Below, piece after piece: positions 1 to 9,668 of a stretch of DNA of 64,000 bases (positions are counted from its first letter, which is position 1; each line of letters begins with the position of its first letter). The notes under the pieces were generated by a model. It searched no databases. It was not told the origin of the DNA and saw only the letters and a list, made by a program, of their open reading frames with translations. A program made the position numbers and the translations under genes. Source of the stretch: Ruegeria arenilitoris (GTDB taxonomy: Bacteria; Pseudomonadota; Alphaproteobacteria; Rhodobacterales; Rhodobacteraceae); NCBI RefSeq assembly GCF_013031355.1, contig NZ_WPZO01000001.1, positions 806,001 to 870,000 on the forward strand. Direction: 5' to 3'.

Positions 1-273
1 CAGGTGATCGTGGTGGTCACGCTCGGCATCTTCATAGCGTGCGCGACCGTCCCCGAATTCCAGGCGTTCCAGAATCCCGGCCTCTTCGAACAGTTTCACG
101 GTGCGGTAGACGGTGGCGATGGAAATCCCCGAATCTACTTCAGACGCGCGGGAATACAGCTCCTCGACATCCGGATGATCTTCGCTTTGTTGCAAAACCT
201 GCGCGATCGTGCGGCGCTGGCCGGTCATGCGCAGGCCTTTAGCTTCGCAACGGGCGATGATCGTGTCGGACAT
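1..273 (-). CDS. fur: Fur-family metal-responsive transcriptional regulator (partial)
   Basis: The gene runs off the left edge; the first 91 codons are present, starting from an ATG at 271-273. The product opens MSDTIIARCEAKGLRMTGQR, a normal Fur winged-helix start. SIATVYRTVKLFEEAGI follows as the recognition-helix region, and a histidine cluster (DHHDHL) at the edge matches the hinge that binds metal in Fur proteins. Family members are dimeric repressors that use Fe(II) or Mn(II). In Rhodobacteraceae this subtype is usually called Fur or Mur, and it lacks the N-terminal features of Irr or Zur. It lies 55 bp downstream of the endonuclease-fold gene on the same strand. The metal specificity cannot be decided from the fragment. 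Confidence 0.85.
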   Translation of the reverse strand, partial: MSDTIIARCEAKGLRMTGQRRTIAQVLQQSEDHPDVEELYSRASEVDSGISIATVYRTVKLFEEAGILERLEFGDGRARYEDAERDHHDHL

Positions 274-328
274 ATGTGATCCCCAGAGTAGTTCGGGTTT
301 CTGTCTTAATACGTCTGGAGGGCTGGCG

Positions 329-1051
329 CTACCGCGGAATTGCGGTTTCCCGCACCACTCGCAGATCGGCCCAGATCGGTAAATGGTCCGAGGCGATATG
401 CGCCGGCCGCGCGTCGTGGACACCATGCACCACAGCCTCAAGCCCCGCGCCCAGCGCGATCCGGTCCAGCGCCCCCAATGGCTGTGCCGCCGGAAAACTG
501 GGAACTGGCGGCAAAAAGCGCATGTCCGGGGCCAGATGATCCAACACCGGCTGGCGCGACCATTCGTTGAAATCTCCGGCCCAGACGGTGGGCATCTGGT
601 CCAGATCATCGTCGAAACGACGGATATGGGTGATCTGCTGGCGCCGGGACACAGGCAACAACCCCAGATGCATTCCCATCACCCGCAATGGCCCGATATG
701 GGTGTCGAACTCCACCCGCACTGCCCCCCGAGGCTCCAGCCCCGGCAGGTCGTGGTGACCGGTCCGCCGTACCCGGATCGCATCCCCGCGCCAGATCACC
801 GCGTTGCCGTGCCAACCCAGACTGCCCGCCCCACCCAGATCGACAATCTGCCACCCGGCCTCATCCAGCATGAAATGCGGCAAGGCGGCGGGCCGCGGCG
901 GCAAGCGTTTGTCGGCCTCTTGCAGCACCACGATATCCGCCTTCATGCTGTCGATAACCTGCATGATGCGTTGCGGTTGCCGCCTGAAATCGAGGCCAAC
1001 ACATTTCTGGATGTTATAGCTGGCGATGCGCAGGGTTGAGGTTTGGGTCAT
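329..1051 (-). CDS. Endonuclease/exonuclease/phosphatase (EEP) family protein
   Basis: 240-residue protein of the metal-dependent EEP superfamily (DNase I, exonuclease III and sphingomyelinase fold). The family motifs appear in order: SYNIQKC near residue 10, LQEAD near 43 (metal-binding Glu), GDFNEW in the middle and SDHLPIWA near the C-terminus (catalytic Asp-His). There is no signal peptide, so it is probably cytoplasmic. The substrate cannot be read from the sequence: nucleic acid, phospholipid and inositol phosphate hydrolases share these motifs. It starts with ATG at 1051 and lies between the upstream cupin gene and the fur-like gene, all on the minus strand. Confidence 0.8.
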   Translation of the reverse strand: MTQTSTLRIASYNIQKCVGLDFRRQPQRIMQVIDSMKADIVVLQEADKRLPPRPAALPHFMLDEAGWQIVDLGGAGSLGWHGNAVIWRGDAIRVRRTGHHDLPGLEPRGAVRVEFDTHIGPLRVMGMHLGLLPVSRRQQITHIRRFDDDLDQMPTVWAGDFNEWSRQPVLDHLAPDMRFLPPVPSFPAAQPLGALDRIALGAGLEAVVHGVHDARPAHIASDHLPIWADLRVVRETAIPR

Positions 1052-1099
1052 GGATGTCCTGTGATTGGCATGAAGCGGTGCGCGGCTATCCGATTACTC

Positions 1100-1462
1100 T
1101 CAAAACTGCGTAACCATCAAATTGACGGGCTCGCCCCCTTCGGCAGAGGAGGCATGGCCTGTTCCGGTGACATCTTCCGCCCAGAACAGATCACCGGCGG
1201 TAAAGTCGCGGACTTCCCCCGACCCTGCCTGAACGCGAAACGTGCCCGACAGAACCGTTGCAAGCTGCCGCTTGGGAGAACGATGCGGCACTCCCTTCCA
1301 CCCGGCGGGCAACGTTAGGAAGACAAAACGCGAGGCATCATACGCGTCCGACGCATAGAATGGTGCGGCAGGCGGGGCGAAGGTCTTCAGGTCCAGATCA
1401 ACGTCCCGGTCTTCAAAATACGAAACGCCTTCTGCGTCTTCCAGCAATATGGAGTAGCGCAT
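1100..1462 (-). CDS. Small cupin-domain protein
   Basis: 120-residue single-domain protein. The middle (VPHRSPKRQLATVLSGTFRV, then DFTAGDLFWAEDVTGTGHAS) matches the two conserved cupin motifs, with His and Glu positions that could hold a metal. Proteins of this size occur as sugar isomerases, small dioxygenases or ligand-binding proteins, and nothing here separates these. ATG start at 1462. The 146 bp upstream (1463-1608) hold no gene and no obvious terminator for selO, so a promoter for this gene may lie there. Confidence 0.7.
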   Translation of the reverse strand: MRYSILLEDAEGVSYFEDRDVDLDLKTFAPPAAPFYASDAYDASRFVFLTLPAGWKGVPHRSPKRQLATVLSGTFRVQAGSGEVRDFTAGDLFWAEDVTGTGHASSAEGGEPVNLMVTQF

Positions 1463-1608
1463 TCTGTGCTCCCTAATTCAATTCTGATTAGTCCCCTGAA
1501 CCACCCATTATGCAGCATTCTGTGTGGATGGTAAGCCGTGGGGCTATGTTATCAGCTTCTTTCCCCCTTTAGAGGCTTCGCACGCCCATCTTTTGATTAC
1601 TGCGGCCT

Positions 1609-3027
1609 TTAGGTTCCGCAAAACGTCGCGTGGACCACTTCCTTTTCGGTCGGAGGATAGGTCAGATCAACCGCCTCGGGTTGGTCGGTGTAGGGCCGCG
1701 CCAGAACTTTGGTCAGACGATGGAACGGGGCATAGTCGCCCTGAACAGCCGCCTGTATCATCTGCTCGACCCGGTGATTGCGCGGGATGAAGGCGGGGTT
1801 GGCGGTGATCATCACTGCCTGCGGGTCTTCTTCCCTGGCCAGCCGCGCCTGCCAGCCGACGGCCCATTCGTCAAACGCCTCGGGCGTAAGGAACTGATCG
1901 CGTGCGTTGTCATCGCACAGCGCCCGGAAGGTATTGGTGAAATCGGCACTGTTATGCGCCATCCGCGTAAGCAGGTCGGTGATCAGGGCTTCGTCGCCGT
2001 CCTCCTCCGAATCCAGGCCAATCTTGGCCCGGAACCGCCCCTGCCATTCCTGATGGATCAGCCCCGGCATGGCGTGCACGATCTCAGTGGCTTCTTCGAC
2101 GGCGGCCTCGGGGTCATCAACCTGCTGGATCAGCGCCGTTGCTAATTGCGCAAGGTTCCACACCGCTATGTCCGGCTGGTTGGAATAGGCATAGCGCCCC
2201 ATCCGGTCGATCGAGCTGTAGACCGTATTCGGATGATAGCTGTCCATGAAAGCGCAGGGCCCGTAGTCGATGGTCTCCCCGGCAATCGAGCAATTGTCGG
2301 TATTCATCACCCCATGAATGAACCCTACGCTCATCCACTGTGCGATCAACCGCGCCTGCGCATCCCGCACCGCGCGCAGCAGGCCCATTGGCCCCTCGGC
2401 TTCCGGATAGTGGCGGGCAATAGCGTAGCCCGTCAGTTTACGCAGGTTTTCGGTCTGCCCGCGCCCGGCGAACACCTGAAATGTCCCCACGCGCAGATGG
2501 CTTTGCGCCACGCGGGTCAGCACTGCGCCGGGCATCGGGCCTTCGCGCAAAACGATCTCACCTGTCTCTACCGCTGCCAGTGCGCGGGTGGTCGGGATGC
2601 CCAGCGCGTGCATCGCCTCGGACACCACGTATTCGCGCAGCACCGGTCCCAGCCAAGCCCGGCCATCGCCCCTGCGGCTGAACGGAGTCGGGCCGGAACC
2701 CTTCAGTTGAATATCCCGCCGGATGCCATCGGTGCCGACTGTTTCCCCCAGCAGAACCGCACGCCCGTCGCCAAGCTGAGGGTTATAACTGCCAAATTGG
2801 TGCCCTGAATAAAGCTGTGCAATCGGCTCGGCCCCATCAGGCAGAGTGTTACCCGCAAAAGCTTCGGCCATTTCATGTACGTCACCGGGCGTGATACGCA
2901 GGATTTGAGCCAATTCCTCGTTAAACGCCACCAGTCGCGGCGCGCGTACCGGTATCGGTGCCTGCCGCGCATAAAAGCTGTTGGGAAGCCGGGCGTAACT
3001 GTTGTCAAACGGGATCGTCAGGGTCAT
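1609..3027 (-). CDS. selO: Protein adenylyltransferase SelO (YdiU family)
   Basis: 472-residue pseudokinase-fold enzyme that transfers AMP from ATP to Ser/Thr/Tyr of proteins; in E. coli the family acts in redox stress. Family motifs are clear: [20 protein letters not shown] near residue 70, [40 protein letters not shown], and [20 protein letters not shown] with the metal-binding Asn and Asp. The frame stays open upstream to 3432, but homology begins at [11 protein letters not shown], so the ATG at 3027 is chosen. The protein ends in FCGT. Eukaryotic members carry selenocysteine near the C-terminus and bacterial ones often cysteine, so this Cys fits a redox role. Divergent from the cupin gene at 3115. 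Confidence 0.93.
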   Translation of the reverse strand: MTLTIPFDNSYARLPNSFYARQAPIPVRAPRLVAFNEELAQILRITPGDVHEMAEAFAGNTLPDGAEPIAQLYSGHQFGSYNPQLGDGRAVLLGETVGTDGIRRDIQLKGSGPTPFSRRGDGRAWLGPVLREYVVSEAMHALGIPTTRALAAVETGEIVLREGPMPGAVLTRVAQSHLRVGTFQVFAGRGQTENLRKLTGYAIARHYPEAEGPMGLLRAVRDAQARLIAQWMSVGFIHGVMNTDNCSIAGETIDYGPCAFMDSYHPNTVYSSIDRMGRYAYSNQPDIAVWNLAQLATALIQQVDDPEAAVEEATEIVHAMPGLIHQEWQGRFRAKIGLDSEEDGDEALITDLLTRMAHNSADFTNTFRALCDDNARDQFLTPEAFDEWAVGWQARLAREEDPQAVMITANPAFIPRNHRVEQMIQAAVQGDYAPFHRLTKVLARPYTDQPEAVDLTYPPTEKEVVHATFCGT

Positions 3028-3114
3028 GCCGCAAACATATTGCTGAAACACACGAATACCATAGCGGATCGCGCCCCTGCGTGCATAATCGCGCCAAACA
3101 ACACCGAGGACCCC

Positions 3115-3534
3115 ATGACCGCGCAAGAGATCATCGACCACCTGAACCTGACCCGCCACCCCGAGGGCGGCTGGTTCCGCGAGACATGGCGTGCGGAAAA
3201 TGAAGGCCGCGCCACCGGCACCTGCATCTATTTCCTGCTGCAAAAGGGTGAGCGCAGCCACTGGCACCGTGTCGATGCGACCGAGATCTGGCTGTATCAC
3301 GCCGGCGCGCCACTGACCCTGTCGCTCAGCCCCACGGATGACGGCCCGGCGACCGACCACCTGCTGACCCCGGATCTGACCAAAGGCGCACCGCAGGTCA
3401 TCGTGCCCGAGAGCCACTGGCAATCGGCGCAAACCTCCGGAGATTACACTCTGGTCAGTTGCACCGTTTCACCGGGGTTCGAGTTCGACGGGTTCGTTCT
3501 GGCCGAGCCGGGGTTTGATATTGCACGGGAATGA
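3115..3534 (+). CDS. Cupin_5 / DUF985 family protein
   Basis: 139-residue protein of the DUF985 cupin family. The N-terminus has the family signature [16 protein letters not shown]. The core has [20 protein letters not shown], in which the His and Glu residues sit where cupins bind metal or ligand, and the end has [10 protein letters not shown]. Reported relatives are compared with sugar epimerases and isomerases, but the substrate is unsettled. The ATG at 3115 follows GAGGA at a good distance. Its start lies 87 bp from divergent selO, and its stop is 3 bp before the desaturase start, so the two plus-strand genes are probably co-transcribed. Confidence 0.8.
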   Translation: MTAQEIIDHLNLTRHPEGGWFRETWRAENEGRATGTCIYFLLQKGERSHWHRVDATEIWLYHAGAPLTLSLSPTDDGPATDHLLTPDLTKGAPQVIVPESHWQSAQTSGDYTLVSCTVSPGFEFDGFVLAEPGFDIARE

Positions 3535-3537
3535 AGA

Positions 3538-4428
3538 ATGGATCACCGCGAACTCATATCGTCGATCCCGCCTGAGGGAAAAGAAAGCCTGCAACGCCGA
3601 TCAAACACGGCCGGGCTTCGGCACCTTGCCGTGTATTCCGCTGTGCTGGCCGGAACGTCCATGTGTATCGCACTCAAGGTTCCGTTTTGGCCCGTGTTCG
3701 TACTACCCCAAGGGGTGCTGCTGGTTTTCCTCTTCACCCTCAGCCATGAATGCACTCATAAGACGCCTTTTCGCAGCGGATGGCTGAATGATGTTGTCGG
3801 GCATTTGGTCGCGATCCCCATTGCCCTGCCCTTCACATGGTTTCGATATTTTCATCTGGCACATCACAAATGGACCAATCATCCAGAGAAAGACCCTGAA
3901 CTTGCGGGTAAACCGCGGCCAGACAACTGGCCTGCGTTATTGGTCTATCTCAGTGGTTGGCCTTATTGGACCGGAATGGCAAAGAACCTGATTCAAAACG
4001 TCTTTGGCCAGATCGACGCGCCCTACCTGCCCGCCTCCCAGCATCATGCCATGCGGACCGAGGCGCGGCTGTTGTTGGCTATCTACACCTTCGCTTGTGT
4101 CAGCCTGTTCTACACGCCGCTTTTGTTCTGGGTGTGGTTCTGCCCAGTCCTGATCGGGCAACCTTTTCTGCGTCTATACCTGCTGGCCGAGCACGGGCTA
4201 TGCCCCTCGGTCGCCAACATGCTGGAAAACTCGCGCACCACCTTCACCAACCGAGTCGTCCGATTTCTGGCTTGGAACATGCCCTACCATGCCGAGCACC
4301 ATGCCTTTCCCAACGTTCCGTTTCACCAGTTACCTGCCCTGCACGACTGGACGCGGTCGCATTTGAAGTCGACTTCTGATGGTTATTCAGAATTCACCGC
4401 AGATTACTTGAACTCCCTACAGCGCTAA
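3538..4428 (+). CDS. Membrane fatty acid desaturase
   Basis: 296-residue integral membrane protein of the di-iron desaturase/hydroxylase family. The three histidine boxes that bind the di-iron centre are visible: HECTH near residue 70, [10 protein letters not shown] near 105 and HAEHH near 258. Hydrophobic segments lie around residues 30-65, 85-100 and 180-215, giving the usual four-helix layout. Expected role: O2-dependent introduction of a double bond (or hydroxyl) into a membrane acyl chain or carotenoid. It follows the DUF985 gene by 3 bp. Its last 35 bp overlap the 3' end of convergent anmK. Confidence 0.85.
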   Translation: MDHRELISSIPPEGKESLQRRSNTAGLRHLAVYSAVLAGTSMCIALKVPFWPVFVLPQGVLLVFLFTLSHECTHKTPFRSGWLNDVVGHLVAIPIALPFTWFRYFHLAHHKWTNHPEKDPELAGKPRPDNWPALLVYLSGWPYWTGMAKNLIQNVFGQIDAPYLPASQHHAMRTEARLLLAIYTFACVSLFYTPLLFWVWFCPVLIGQPFLRLYLLAEHGLCPSVANMLENSRTTFTNRVVRFLAWNMPYHAEHHAFPNVPFHQLPALHDWTRSHLKSTSDGYSEFTADYLNSLQR

Positions 4429-5518
4429 GCACCCCGCCTCCGACCAGCGCCTTAACTCCTGTCGTTCCCGGGCATGAGGTCGGCAGACCGCGCGCTACGC
4501 GCACGGCCAAATAGGCAAAGGCTTGCGCCTCGAGCATGTCCCCGTCCAGACCCACGGCTTCGACCGGTTCGACCGGGCAATCGAGCGACACGCGCAGCAT
4601 CTCCATCAGAACCGGGTTGTGGCGCCCACCTCCGGTCACCAGCACGCGCGAGGGCGGTTTCGGGCAGTGCTCCATCCCTTGAACCACACCCGCGGCGCAC
4701 ATGCCTGTCAGGGTAGCGACGGCGTCGGCGTCGGATAGCTCCTGTACCAGCCCGATCATCTCGGCAAAGTCGTTGCGGTCCAGTGATTTCGGCGGCATCC
4801 GCGCAAAGAAGGGCTCGGCCAGGAACAGCTCCAACGCGCCGGTTTCAACGGTACCGCCACGTGCAACCGCGCCGTCGCGGTCCATCGGCAGGCCAAGCCG
4901 GGCCTGCATTAGATCGTCCACCGGTGCGTTTGCAGGACCAGTGTCAAAGGCGAGCAGCGTGCCGGGGATTTCCGGCCCGTCAAAGCTGGGGTCCACATAA
5001 GTCAGGTTACCCACCCCGCCAAGGTTCAGGAAACACAGCGGCTCCGTCGCGCCGATCCATTTGGCGCAGGCAAAGTGGAAGAACGGCGCCAGTGGAGCGC
5101 CCTCGCCCCCCATCGCCACATCATCGCTGCGGAAATCCCAGACGACCGGCACGCCCAGCGCCTGCGCCAGCCCCTTGCCGTCGCCCACCTGCAACGTACC
5201 CCGTCCGCCTGGTTCATGCGCAAGGGTCTGGCCGTGGAACCCGATCAGGTCGATGTCTTCGAACTCCGACAGTGCCTCGGCATGGGCAAAGGTCACCAGT
5301 TCGGCCGCCTTGTCCACCGCAGGTCCGTGCCAGTGGCCAAGGGCAGCGCGCAGATCGGTGCGTTCGGCCTCGGAATAAGCGCGGTAGCCACTGGGCCCGA
5401 AACCGATGATCCGGTGCCCGTCCGTTTCGACCACGGCTGTATCCACACCGTCCAGCGACGTGCCAGACATCGCACCCAAGGCCTTGATCGGCCCGCCTTT
5501 CCTGATCGCCCGGTTCAC
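4394..5518 (-). CDS. anmK: Anhydro-N-acetylmuramic acid kinase
   Basis: Phosphorylates and hydrolyses 1,6-anhydro-MurNAc to MurNAc-6-phosphate in peptidoglycan recycling. The protein (about 374 residues, normal for AnmK) has the phosphate-binding motif [16 protein letters not shown] near the N-terminus, then [38 protein letters not shown] and [13 protein letters not shown], all typical of the sugar-kinase/actin fold. Two in-frame GTG codons could start it (5524 and 5518). The inner one is preferred because AGAGG lies 5 bases ahead of it. NagZ (21317-22324) acts upstream in the same recycling route. The 3' end overlaps the desaturase by 35 bp, tail to tail. Confidence 0.93.
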   Translation of the reverse strand: MNRAIRKGGPIKALGAMSGTSLDGVDTAVVETDGHRIIGFGPSGYRAYSEAERTDLRAALGHWHGPAVDKAAELVTFAHAEALSEFEDIDLIGFHGQTLAHEPGGRGTLQVGDGKGLAQALGVPVVWDFRSDDVAMGGEGAPLAPFFHFACAKWIGATEPLCFLNLGGVGNLTYVDPSFDGPEIPGTLLAFDTGPANAPVDDLMQARLGLPMDRDGAVARGGTVETGALELFLAEPFFARMPPKSLDRNDFAEMIGLVQELSDADAVATLTGMCAAGVVQGMEHCPKPPSRVLVTGGGRHNPVLMEMLRVSLDCPVEPVEAVGLDGDMLEAQAFAYLAVRVARGLPTSCPGTTGVKALVGGGVLSAVGSSSNLR

Positions 5519-5729
5519 GCTCACCTCTTATGTTTCTTGGCATCGACTGCGCGACGCGGCGCGCCAAACCTGCACGTTTCACGCGGCCCAAGGCAAGACG
5601 GAACGCACCTTCCGCGTGTATTTTTGACATCATGTGCGCGCCTGCAACCACATCGTCACAGTCGGAACAGTTGCACGAAAGCCCGGGCTGAGTAACCATT
5701 GCGGTCATCTGCATGCCAAACGGACAACC

Positions 5730-6995
5730 ATGACGGACACACAGACACCCAAGCAACCCGCCGAAGGGCGCAATTATCAGCTGATCTTCTGGTCCGGGTC
5801 GCTGGCGACGATTGGCGGGCAGTTGGTGAACCCCAACCTGGTGCTGCCGTTTCTATACTTGGCCTTGGGGGCACCGACGTTTTTTGCGGGATTGCTGCTG
5901 CCGTTTGTGACCGGATCGCGACTGATCGCCGAGATATTTATGTCTCCGTTCATCAATCGGGTGACCCGCGCGAAACTGGCGGTTTACGTGCCCAATATCC
6001 TGACCGCCGCGATTTTGGCCATCGTCGCCCTGTTCGCGACCGATCTACCCAATGTGATGATCGTGCTGCTGTTCCTGACGACCGCTTTGATCATGGGGCT
6101 GTGTCAGGGCATCACCAGTCTGGGCACCAGTCAGATCTACGGCATCTCTGTCCCCAATGAGAAACGCAACCGGATGGTGTTCGCGCAGGCCACGATCTCG
6201 GGCATTCTGGCCATCCTTGTCGTCTGGATAACCCGAGACCTTCTGGCCTCAGACCAGCCGATGCAACGCCACATTGTTGTCCTATGGTGCGGGGTCATTG
6301 CGATGTTCGCCGCCGGGATCAGCTTTGCCGGTGTCCGCCTGCTGGAAGAGGAACAGGCCCGTGCGCCTGCGCCAGCGGAAAAACCCAAACCGCTGGCCGA
6401 ACTGGTGACCGGGTTCAAAACCGGCATGGCCTATGCATGGTACCGCAAGTTCCTGACCGCCCGGCTGATCTTTGTCTCGGTGGAACTGGCGATGCCGTTC
6501 TACACCATCCACGCCGCGACTTTCCACGTGGGGACCAAACACGCGCTGAGTTACTTCGTCATGGCGGCCAGTCTGGGGATGGTGCTCGGCTCGATCATCT
6601 GGGGTTGGCTCAGCGGGCGAATATCGGTCAAGCCGGTGATGTGGCTGGGCTGTCTGATCTCAGCCGTTTCGGCCCTCATGGCGCTGGCCTTCACCTTCAT
6701 GGGCTATGCGCAGAACGTCTGGATTTATGCGTTGGTCATTTTGCTGCTGTCGCTGGGCGGGAACGGAGTGATCTATGGGCGCTACCTCTACATCATCGAA
6801 ATGACCTCGGAAAAGGAACGCCCCTATCTGGTGGCCCTTGGAGATGTCAGTGCCGGTCTGGTCGGCATGGTCTTTGCCGCAATCCTTGGCGCGGTGGCGC
6901 ATCTGCACGATCCGGTGACACCGATCCTGGCGTTGGCGGCGCTGAACCTGATCGCCATGCTCTATGCCTTCCGCTTGCCGCCTACCAAAAGCTGA
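5730..6995 (+). CDS. MFS-type transporter
   Basis: 421-residue membrane protein with about 12 hydrophobic segments arranged 6+6 around a charged central loop ([19 protein letters not shown], near residue 205). That is the layout of the major facilitator superfamily. No family-specific substrate motif is recognised, so the substrate is unknown. The frame extends upstream to 5634, but the ATG at 5730 begins a short polar N-terminus ([17 protein letters not shown]) before the first helix and is preferred. It lies between divergent anmK and tyrS; the 211 bp upstream hold no other gene. Confidence 0.8.
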   Translation: MTDTQTPKQPAEGRNYQLIFWSGSLATIGGQLVNPNLVLPFLYLALGAPTFFAGLLLPFVTGSRLIAEIFMSPFINRVTRAKLAVYVPNILTAAILAIVALFATDLPNVMIVLLFLTTALIMGLCQGITSLGTSQIYGISVPNEKRNRMVFAQATISGILAILVVWITRDLLASDQPMQRHIVVLWCGVIAMFAAGISFAGVRLLEEEQARAPAPAEKPKPLAELVTGFKTGMAYAWYRKFLTARLIFVSVELAMPFYTIHAATFHVGTKHALSYFVMAASLGMVLGSIIWGWLSGRISVKPVMWLGCLISAVSALMALAFTFMGYAQNVWIYALVILLLSLGGNGVIYGRYLYIIEMTSEKERPYLVALGDVSAGLVGMVFAAILGAVAHLHDPVTPILALAALNLIAMLYAFRLPPTKS

Positions 6996-7026
6996 CACAG
7001 GCCCGCGTTATGTTGGAAAAGGTGCC

Positions 7027-7055
7027 TTTTCCTTACCCACCGCGCCCCCTATACA
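7027..7055 (+). promoter_or_regulatory. Possible sigma-70 promoter of tyrS
   Basis: A good -10 element TATACA (7050-7055) is preceded after 17 bp by a weak -35 TTTTCC (7027-7032). It lies 31 bp before the tyrS ATG, in the gap after the MFS gene. Read by eye only. Confidence 0.35.
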
Positions 7056-7086
7056 GTGCCCGCAACTTCAACCCAAAGGGCACGAT

Positions 7087-8340
7087 ATGACCTACCATCC
7101 CAAATCGGATTTCATCGCCACGATGATCGAGCGCGGCTTTCTCGCCGACTGCACCGATTATCAGGGCCTTGACGAAGCGCTGATGAGTGGATGCAAGCCG
7201 GCCTATATCGGCTTTGATGCAACGGCCAAGTCGTTGCATGTGGGCAGCCTGATCCAGATCATGATGCTGCGCTGGTTCCAGAAAACCGGCCACCAGCCGA
7301 TCACCCTGATGGGCGGCGGCACCACTAAGGTGGGCGACCCGTCGTTCCGCGCGGACGAACGCCCGCTTCTGGGCCCCGAACAGATCGACGAAAACATCGC
7401 GGGCATCAAAAAGGTGTTCTCGGCCTATATCGACTATGACAGCGACGCCGAGAACAAGGCGCTGATGCTGAACAATGCCGAGTGGTTGGACGAGTTGAAC
7501 TACCTCGACTTTCTGCGCGATATCGGACGGCACTTCTCGGTCAACCGGATGCTGTCGTTTGAATCCGTGAAATCGCGGCTGGATCGTGAACAGTCGCTGA
7601 GCTTTCTCGAGTTCAACTACATGATCCTGCAAGCCTATGACTTCCTTGAGCTGAACCGCCGTTACGGCTGCGTTCTGCAGATGGGCGGTTCGGACCAGTG
7701 GGGCAACATCGTCAACGGTATCGACCTGACCCGCCGCGTGCTGGATCACGAGATTTATGGCCTGACCTCGCCCCTGCTGACCACCAGCGACGGCAAGAAG
7801 ATGGGCAAGTCTCAGGACGGTGCGGTCTGGCTGAATGCTGACATGCGCTCGCCCTATGAGTTCTGGCAATTCTGGCGCAACACCACCGATGCGGATGTCG
7901 GGCGGTTCCTGAAGCTCTACACCGAAATGCCGGTGGATGAGTGCGACCGTTTGGGTGCGCTGCAAGGGTCCGAAATCAACGAGGCCAAGATCCGTCTTGC
8001 CAATGAAGTGACTACCCTGGCCCACGGCGCTCAGGCCGCGGCAACCGCCGAAGCCACGGCACGCGAAGTGTTCGAAAAAGGCGGCGTTGGGGGCGATCTT
8101 CCGACCCTGACGCTCAGCGTTGATGAGTTGGGCGACGGCATGTCCATCGTTCAGATCATCGTGAAATCGGGTCTGGCGAAGTCGGGGAAAGAGGCCAAGC
8201 GCCTGATCGCCGAGAATGGCGCCAAGCTGGATGACGCGCCGCTGACCGATGCCGGGATGATGATCGACGCAGGAGCGTTGTCGTCTCCGATCAAGCTGAG
8301 CGCGGGCAAGAAGCGCCACGCGCTGGTACAACTGGGCTGA
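7087..8340 (+). CDS. tyrS: Tyrosyl-tRNA synthetase
   Basis: Charges tRNA-Tyr with tyrosine; cytoplasmic homodimer of class I. The 417-residue protein has the HIGH-type motif as HVGSL (residues 51-55) after [11 protein letters not shown]. It has the tyrosine-pocket segment [33 protein letters not shown], and the KMSKS loop as KMGKS. The C-terminus carries an S4-like RNA-binding domain ([21 protein letters not shown]). Start at ATG 7087; the frame is open upstream but without homology. A strong hairpin terminator follows the stop, so transcription probably ends there. Confidence 0.97.
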   Translation: MTYHPKSDFIATMIERGFLADCTDYQGLDEALMSGCKPAYIGFDATAKSLHVGSLIQIMMLRWFQKTGHQPITLMGGGTTKVGDPSFRADERPLLGPEQIDENIAGIKKVFSAYIDYDSDAENKALMLNNAEWLDELNYLDFLRDIGRHFSVNRMLSFESVKSRLDREQSLSFLEFNYMILQAYDFLELNRRYGCVLQMGGSDQWGNIVNGIDLTRRVLDHEIYGLTSPLLTTSDGKKMGKSQDGAVWLNADMRSPYEFWQFWRNTTDADVGRFLKLYTEMPVDECDRLGALQGSEINEAKIRLANEVTTLAHGAQAAATAEATAREVFEKGGVGGDLPTLTLSVDELGDGMSIVQIIVKSGLAKSGKEAKRLIAENGAKLDDAPLTDAGMMIDAGALSSPIKLSAGKKRHALVQLG

Positions 8341-8363
8341 TCTACACTCGATCCGAAAGAATG

Positions 8364-8397
8364 ACGGCCACCCGATTGGGTGGCCGTTGTCGTTTTC
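8364..8397 (+). terminator. Rho-independent terminator after tyrS
   Basis: A perfect 10-bp stem ACGGCCACCC / GGGTGGCCGT (8364-8373 with 8378-8387) closes a GATT tetraloop and is followed by a T-rich run. It starts 24 bp after the tyrS stop and lies between tyrS and the 3' end of the convergent repeat-protein gene. Confidence 0.8.
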
Positions 8398-8443
8398 CGT
8401 ATTGCGGTTTCAAACCACCGCGGGTCGAGCGATTGCTACCTAT

Positions 8444-9427
8444 TCAGTTGCCGTTACTGCCGCCGTTTCCGTAACCACCGCCACCGGACCCGTTTCCGTT
8501 ATTGCTGCCACCGTTACCGGTTCCGGGGCCGGATCCACTGTTATTTCCTCCGCCGTTACCAGGGTTCCCGTTATTTCCGTTCCCGTTGCCGGGGCCGCCA
8601 TTGTTGCCACCGTTGCCGTTGCCGCTGCCTTGGCCTCCACCATTGCTGCCGCCGTTGCCGGAGCCGCCGCCACCGTTGCCAGAGCCATTACCCTGACCGT
8701 TGTTGCCGCCGCCGTTGCCGGTTCCTGGGCCGGATCCACCATTGTTTCCTCCGCCATTGCCGGAGTTCCCGTTATTTCCGTTCCCGTTGCCGGGGCCGCC
8801 ATTGTTGCCACCGTTGCCGTTGCCGCCGCCGTTGCCACCGCCACCGCCGTTGTCACCGCCACCGCCGTTGTCACCGCCACCGCCGTTGCCACCGCCACCG
8901 CCGTTGTCACCGCCACCGCCGTTGTCACCACCGCCGCCGCCGTTGTCACCACCGCCGCCGCCGTTGTTGCCGCCGCCGCCGTTGTTGCCGCCACCGCCGT
9001 TGTTGCCGCCGCCGCCGTTGTTGCCGCCACCGCCGTTGTTGCCGCCGCCGCTGTTGTTGCCGCCGCTACCAGGGCTACCACTCCCGGTCCCTACCTGATC
9101 TCCGTCTCGATCTTCACCGTCTCGTGAAGCCGTAGTGACGATCGATCCGGTGGCAAAATCTGTCAACAATGTGGCCAATCCCGGGCATTGTTCACCAGTT
9201 GCGGCAAGAGTTGATTCGAAGTCCGACCGTCTTTGCAATTGTTTCAGAAAGCTTGGCGTCACGTGCGTGCAATCGCAAAGGGTCTGAAAGTCCCCGTTAT
9301 TGGCTGCAATTCGCGCTGTTCTTGCGTCACAGACCTCTGGCGCCGCTTGCGCGGAAGTCACCATCAAAGCTCCTATGAACGGAGTGACCACCAATACAGA
9401 AACATTGGATTTTCGCTTAATTCGCAT
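8444..9427 (-). CDS. Exported Gly/Asn-repeat protein of unknown function
   Basis: About 327 residues. Residues 1-29 form a signal peptide (MRIKRKSN, a hydrophobic stretch, cleavage after AQA). A short globular part follows, with four cysteines (residues ~32, 52, 54 and 81) that could form two disulfides, then an acidic linker (DGEDRDGDQ). The remaining two thirds are almost only Gly and Asn. First comes a run of NNGGG/DNGGG units, then longer blocks rich in GNGNNGN and GPGTGNGG. The ATG at 9427 follows GGAG at 7 bases. No known family is recognised. An extracellular, matrix or surface role is a guess from composition. The coding DNA is repetitive, so its length may vary between strains. Confidence 0.7.
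   Translation of the reverse strand: MRIKRKSNVSVLVVTPFIGALMVTSAQAAPEVCDARTARIAANNGDFQTLCDCTHVTPSFLKQLQRRSDFESTLAATGEQCPGLATLLTDFATGSIVTTASRDGEDRDGDQVGTGSGSPGSGGNNSGGGNNGGGGNNGGGGNNGGGGNNGGGGNNGGGGGDNGGGGGDNGGGGDNGGGGGNGGGGDNGGGGDNGGGGGNGGGNGNGGNNGGPGNGNGNNGNSGNGGGNNGGSGPGTGNGGGNNGQGNGSGNGGGGSGNGGSNGGGQGSGNGNGGNNGGPGNGNGNNGNPGNGGGNNSGSGPGTGNGGSNNGNGSGGGGYGNGGSNGN
8511..8831. repeat. Direct duplication (201-bp offset) inside the Gly/Asn-repeat gene
   Basis: Bases 8511-8630 recur at 8712-8831, shifted by 201 bp (67 codons), with a few differences. Shared landmarks are the CCGGATCCA block (about 8529 and 8730) and the TTCCCGTTGCCGGGGCCGCC block (about 8580 and 8781). Between 8831 and 9065 the DNA becomes a short CCGCCACCGCCGTTGT-type tandem array. 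The offset is a multiple of three, so the reading frame is kept. Confidence 0.75.
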
Positions 9428-9573
9428 CACTAAACTCCTTGCGCCTTAACACCCAGGTGCGTCAGGGTTTTCGGTTACAAAGTGGGAGGCGCAGATGAAG
9501 CGCAGGTAAGGACCCGCTAAAGATGCGTTAATGTGGGCTCGCCACCACTCATTACAAACAAACACGGCACTAG

Positions 9574-9603
9574 TTGTGACGGTGCTTACAGCTGCAATAT
9601 ACA
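9574..9603 (+). promoter_or_regulatory. Possible promoter of the short-chain dehydrogenase operon
   Basis: TTGTGA (9574-9579), 18 bp, TATACA (9598-9603), 65 bp before the ATG at 9669. It lies in a 241-bp divergent gap that holds no other recognisable element. Read by eye only. Confidence 0.35.
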
Positions 9604-9668
9604 ACATCTATCCGCACCGCCATATGAAAAGTGGCAAAACCGTGTCAAAATTATGAGAGGCAGCCTTA

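Noticed and set aside
3028..3432. N-terminal extension of selO by about 135 residues
   Set aside because: The extension is antisense to the DUF985 gene and shows no SelO homology; the ATG at 3027 starts the family sequence.
8830..9065. Regular short repeats that might be a CRISPR array
   Set aside because: The units are direct trinucleotide-like repeats in a coding frame without unique spacers, and no cas genes are present.
8380..9135. Long open frames on the plus strand rich in Arg/His/Cys, Ala/Val/Thr or Pro/Leu
   Set aside because: They are alternative readings of the Gly/Asn-repeat array. Only the minus-strand frame has a signal peptide, a ribosome site and a non-repetitive head.
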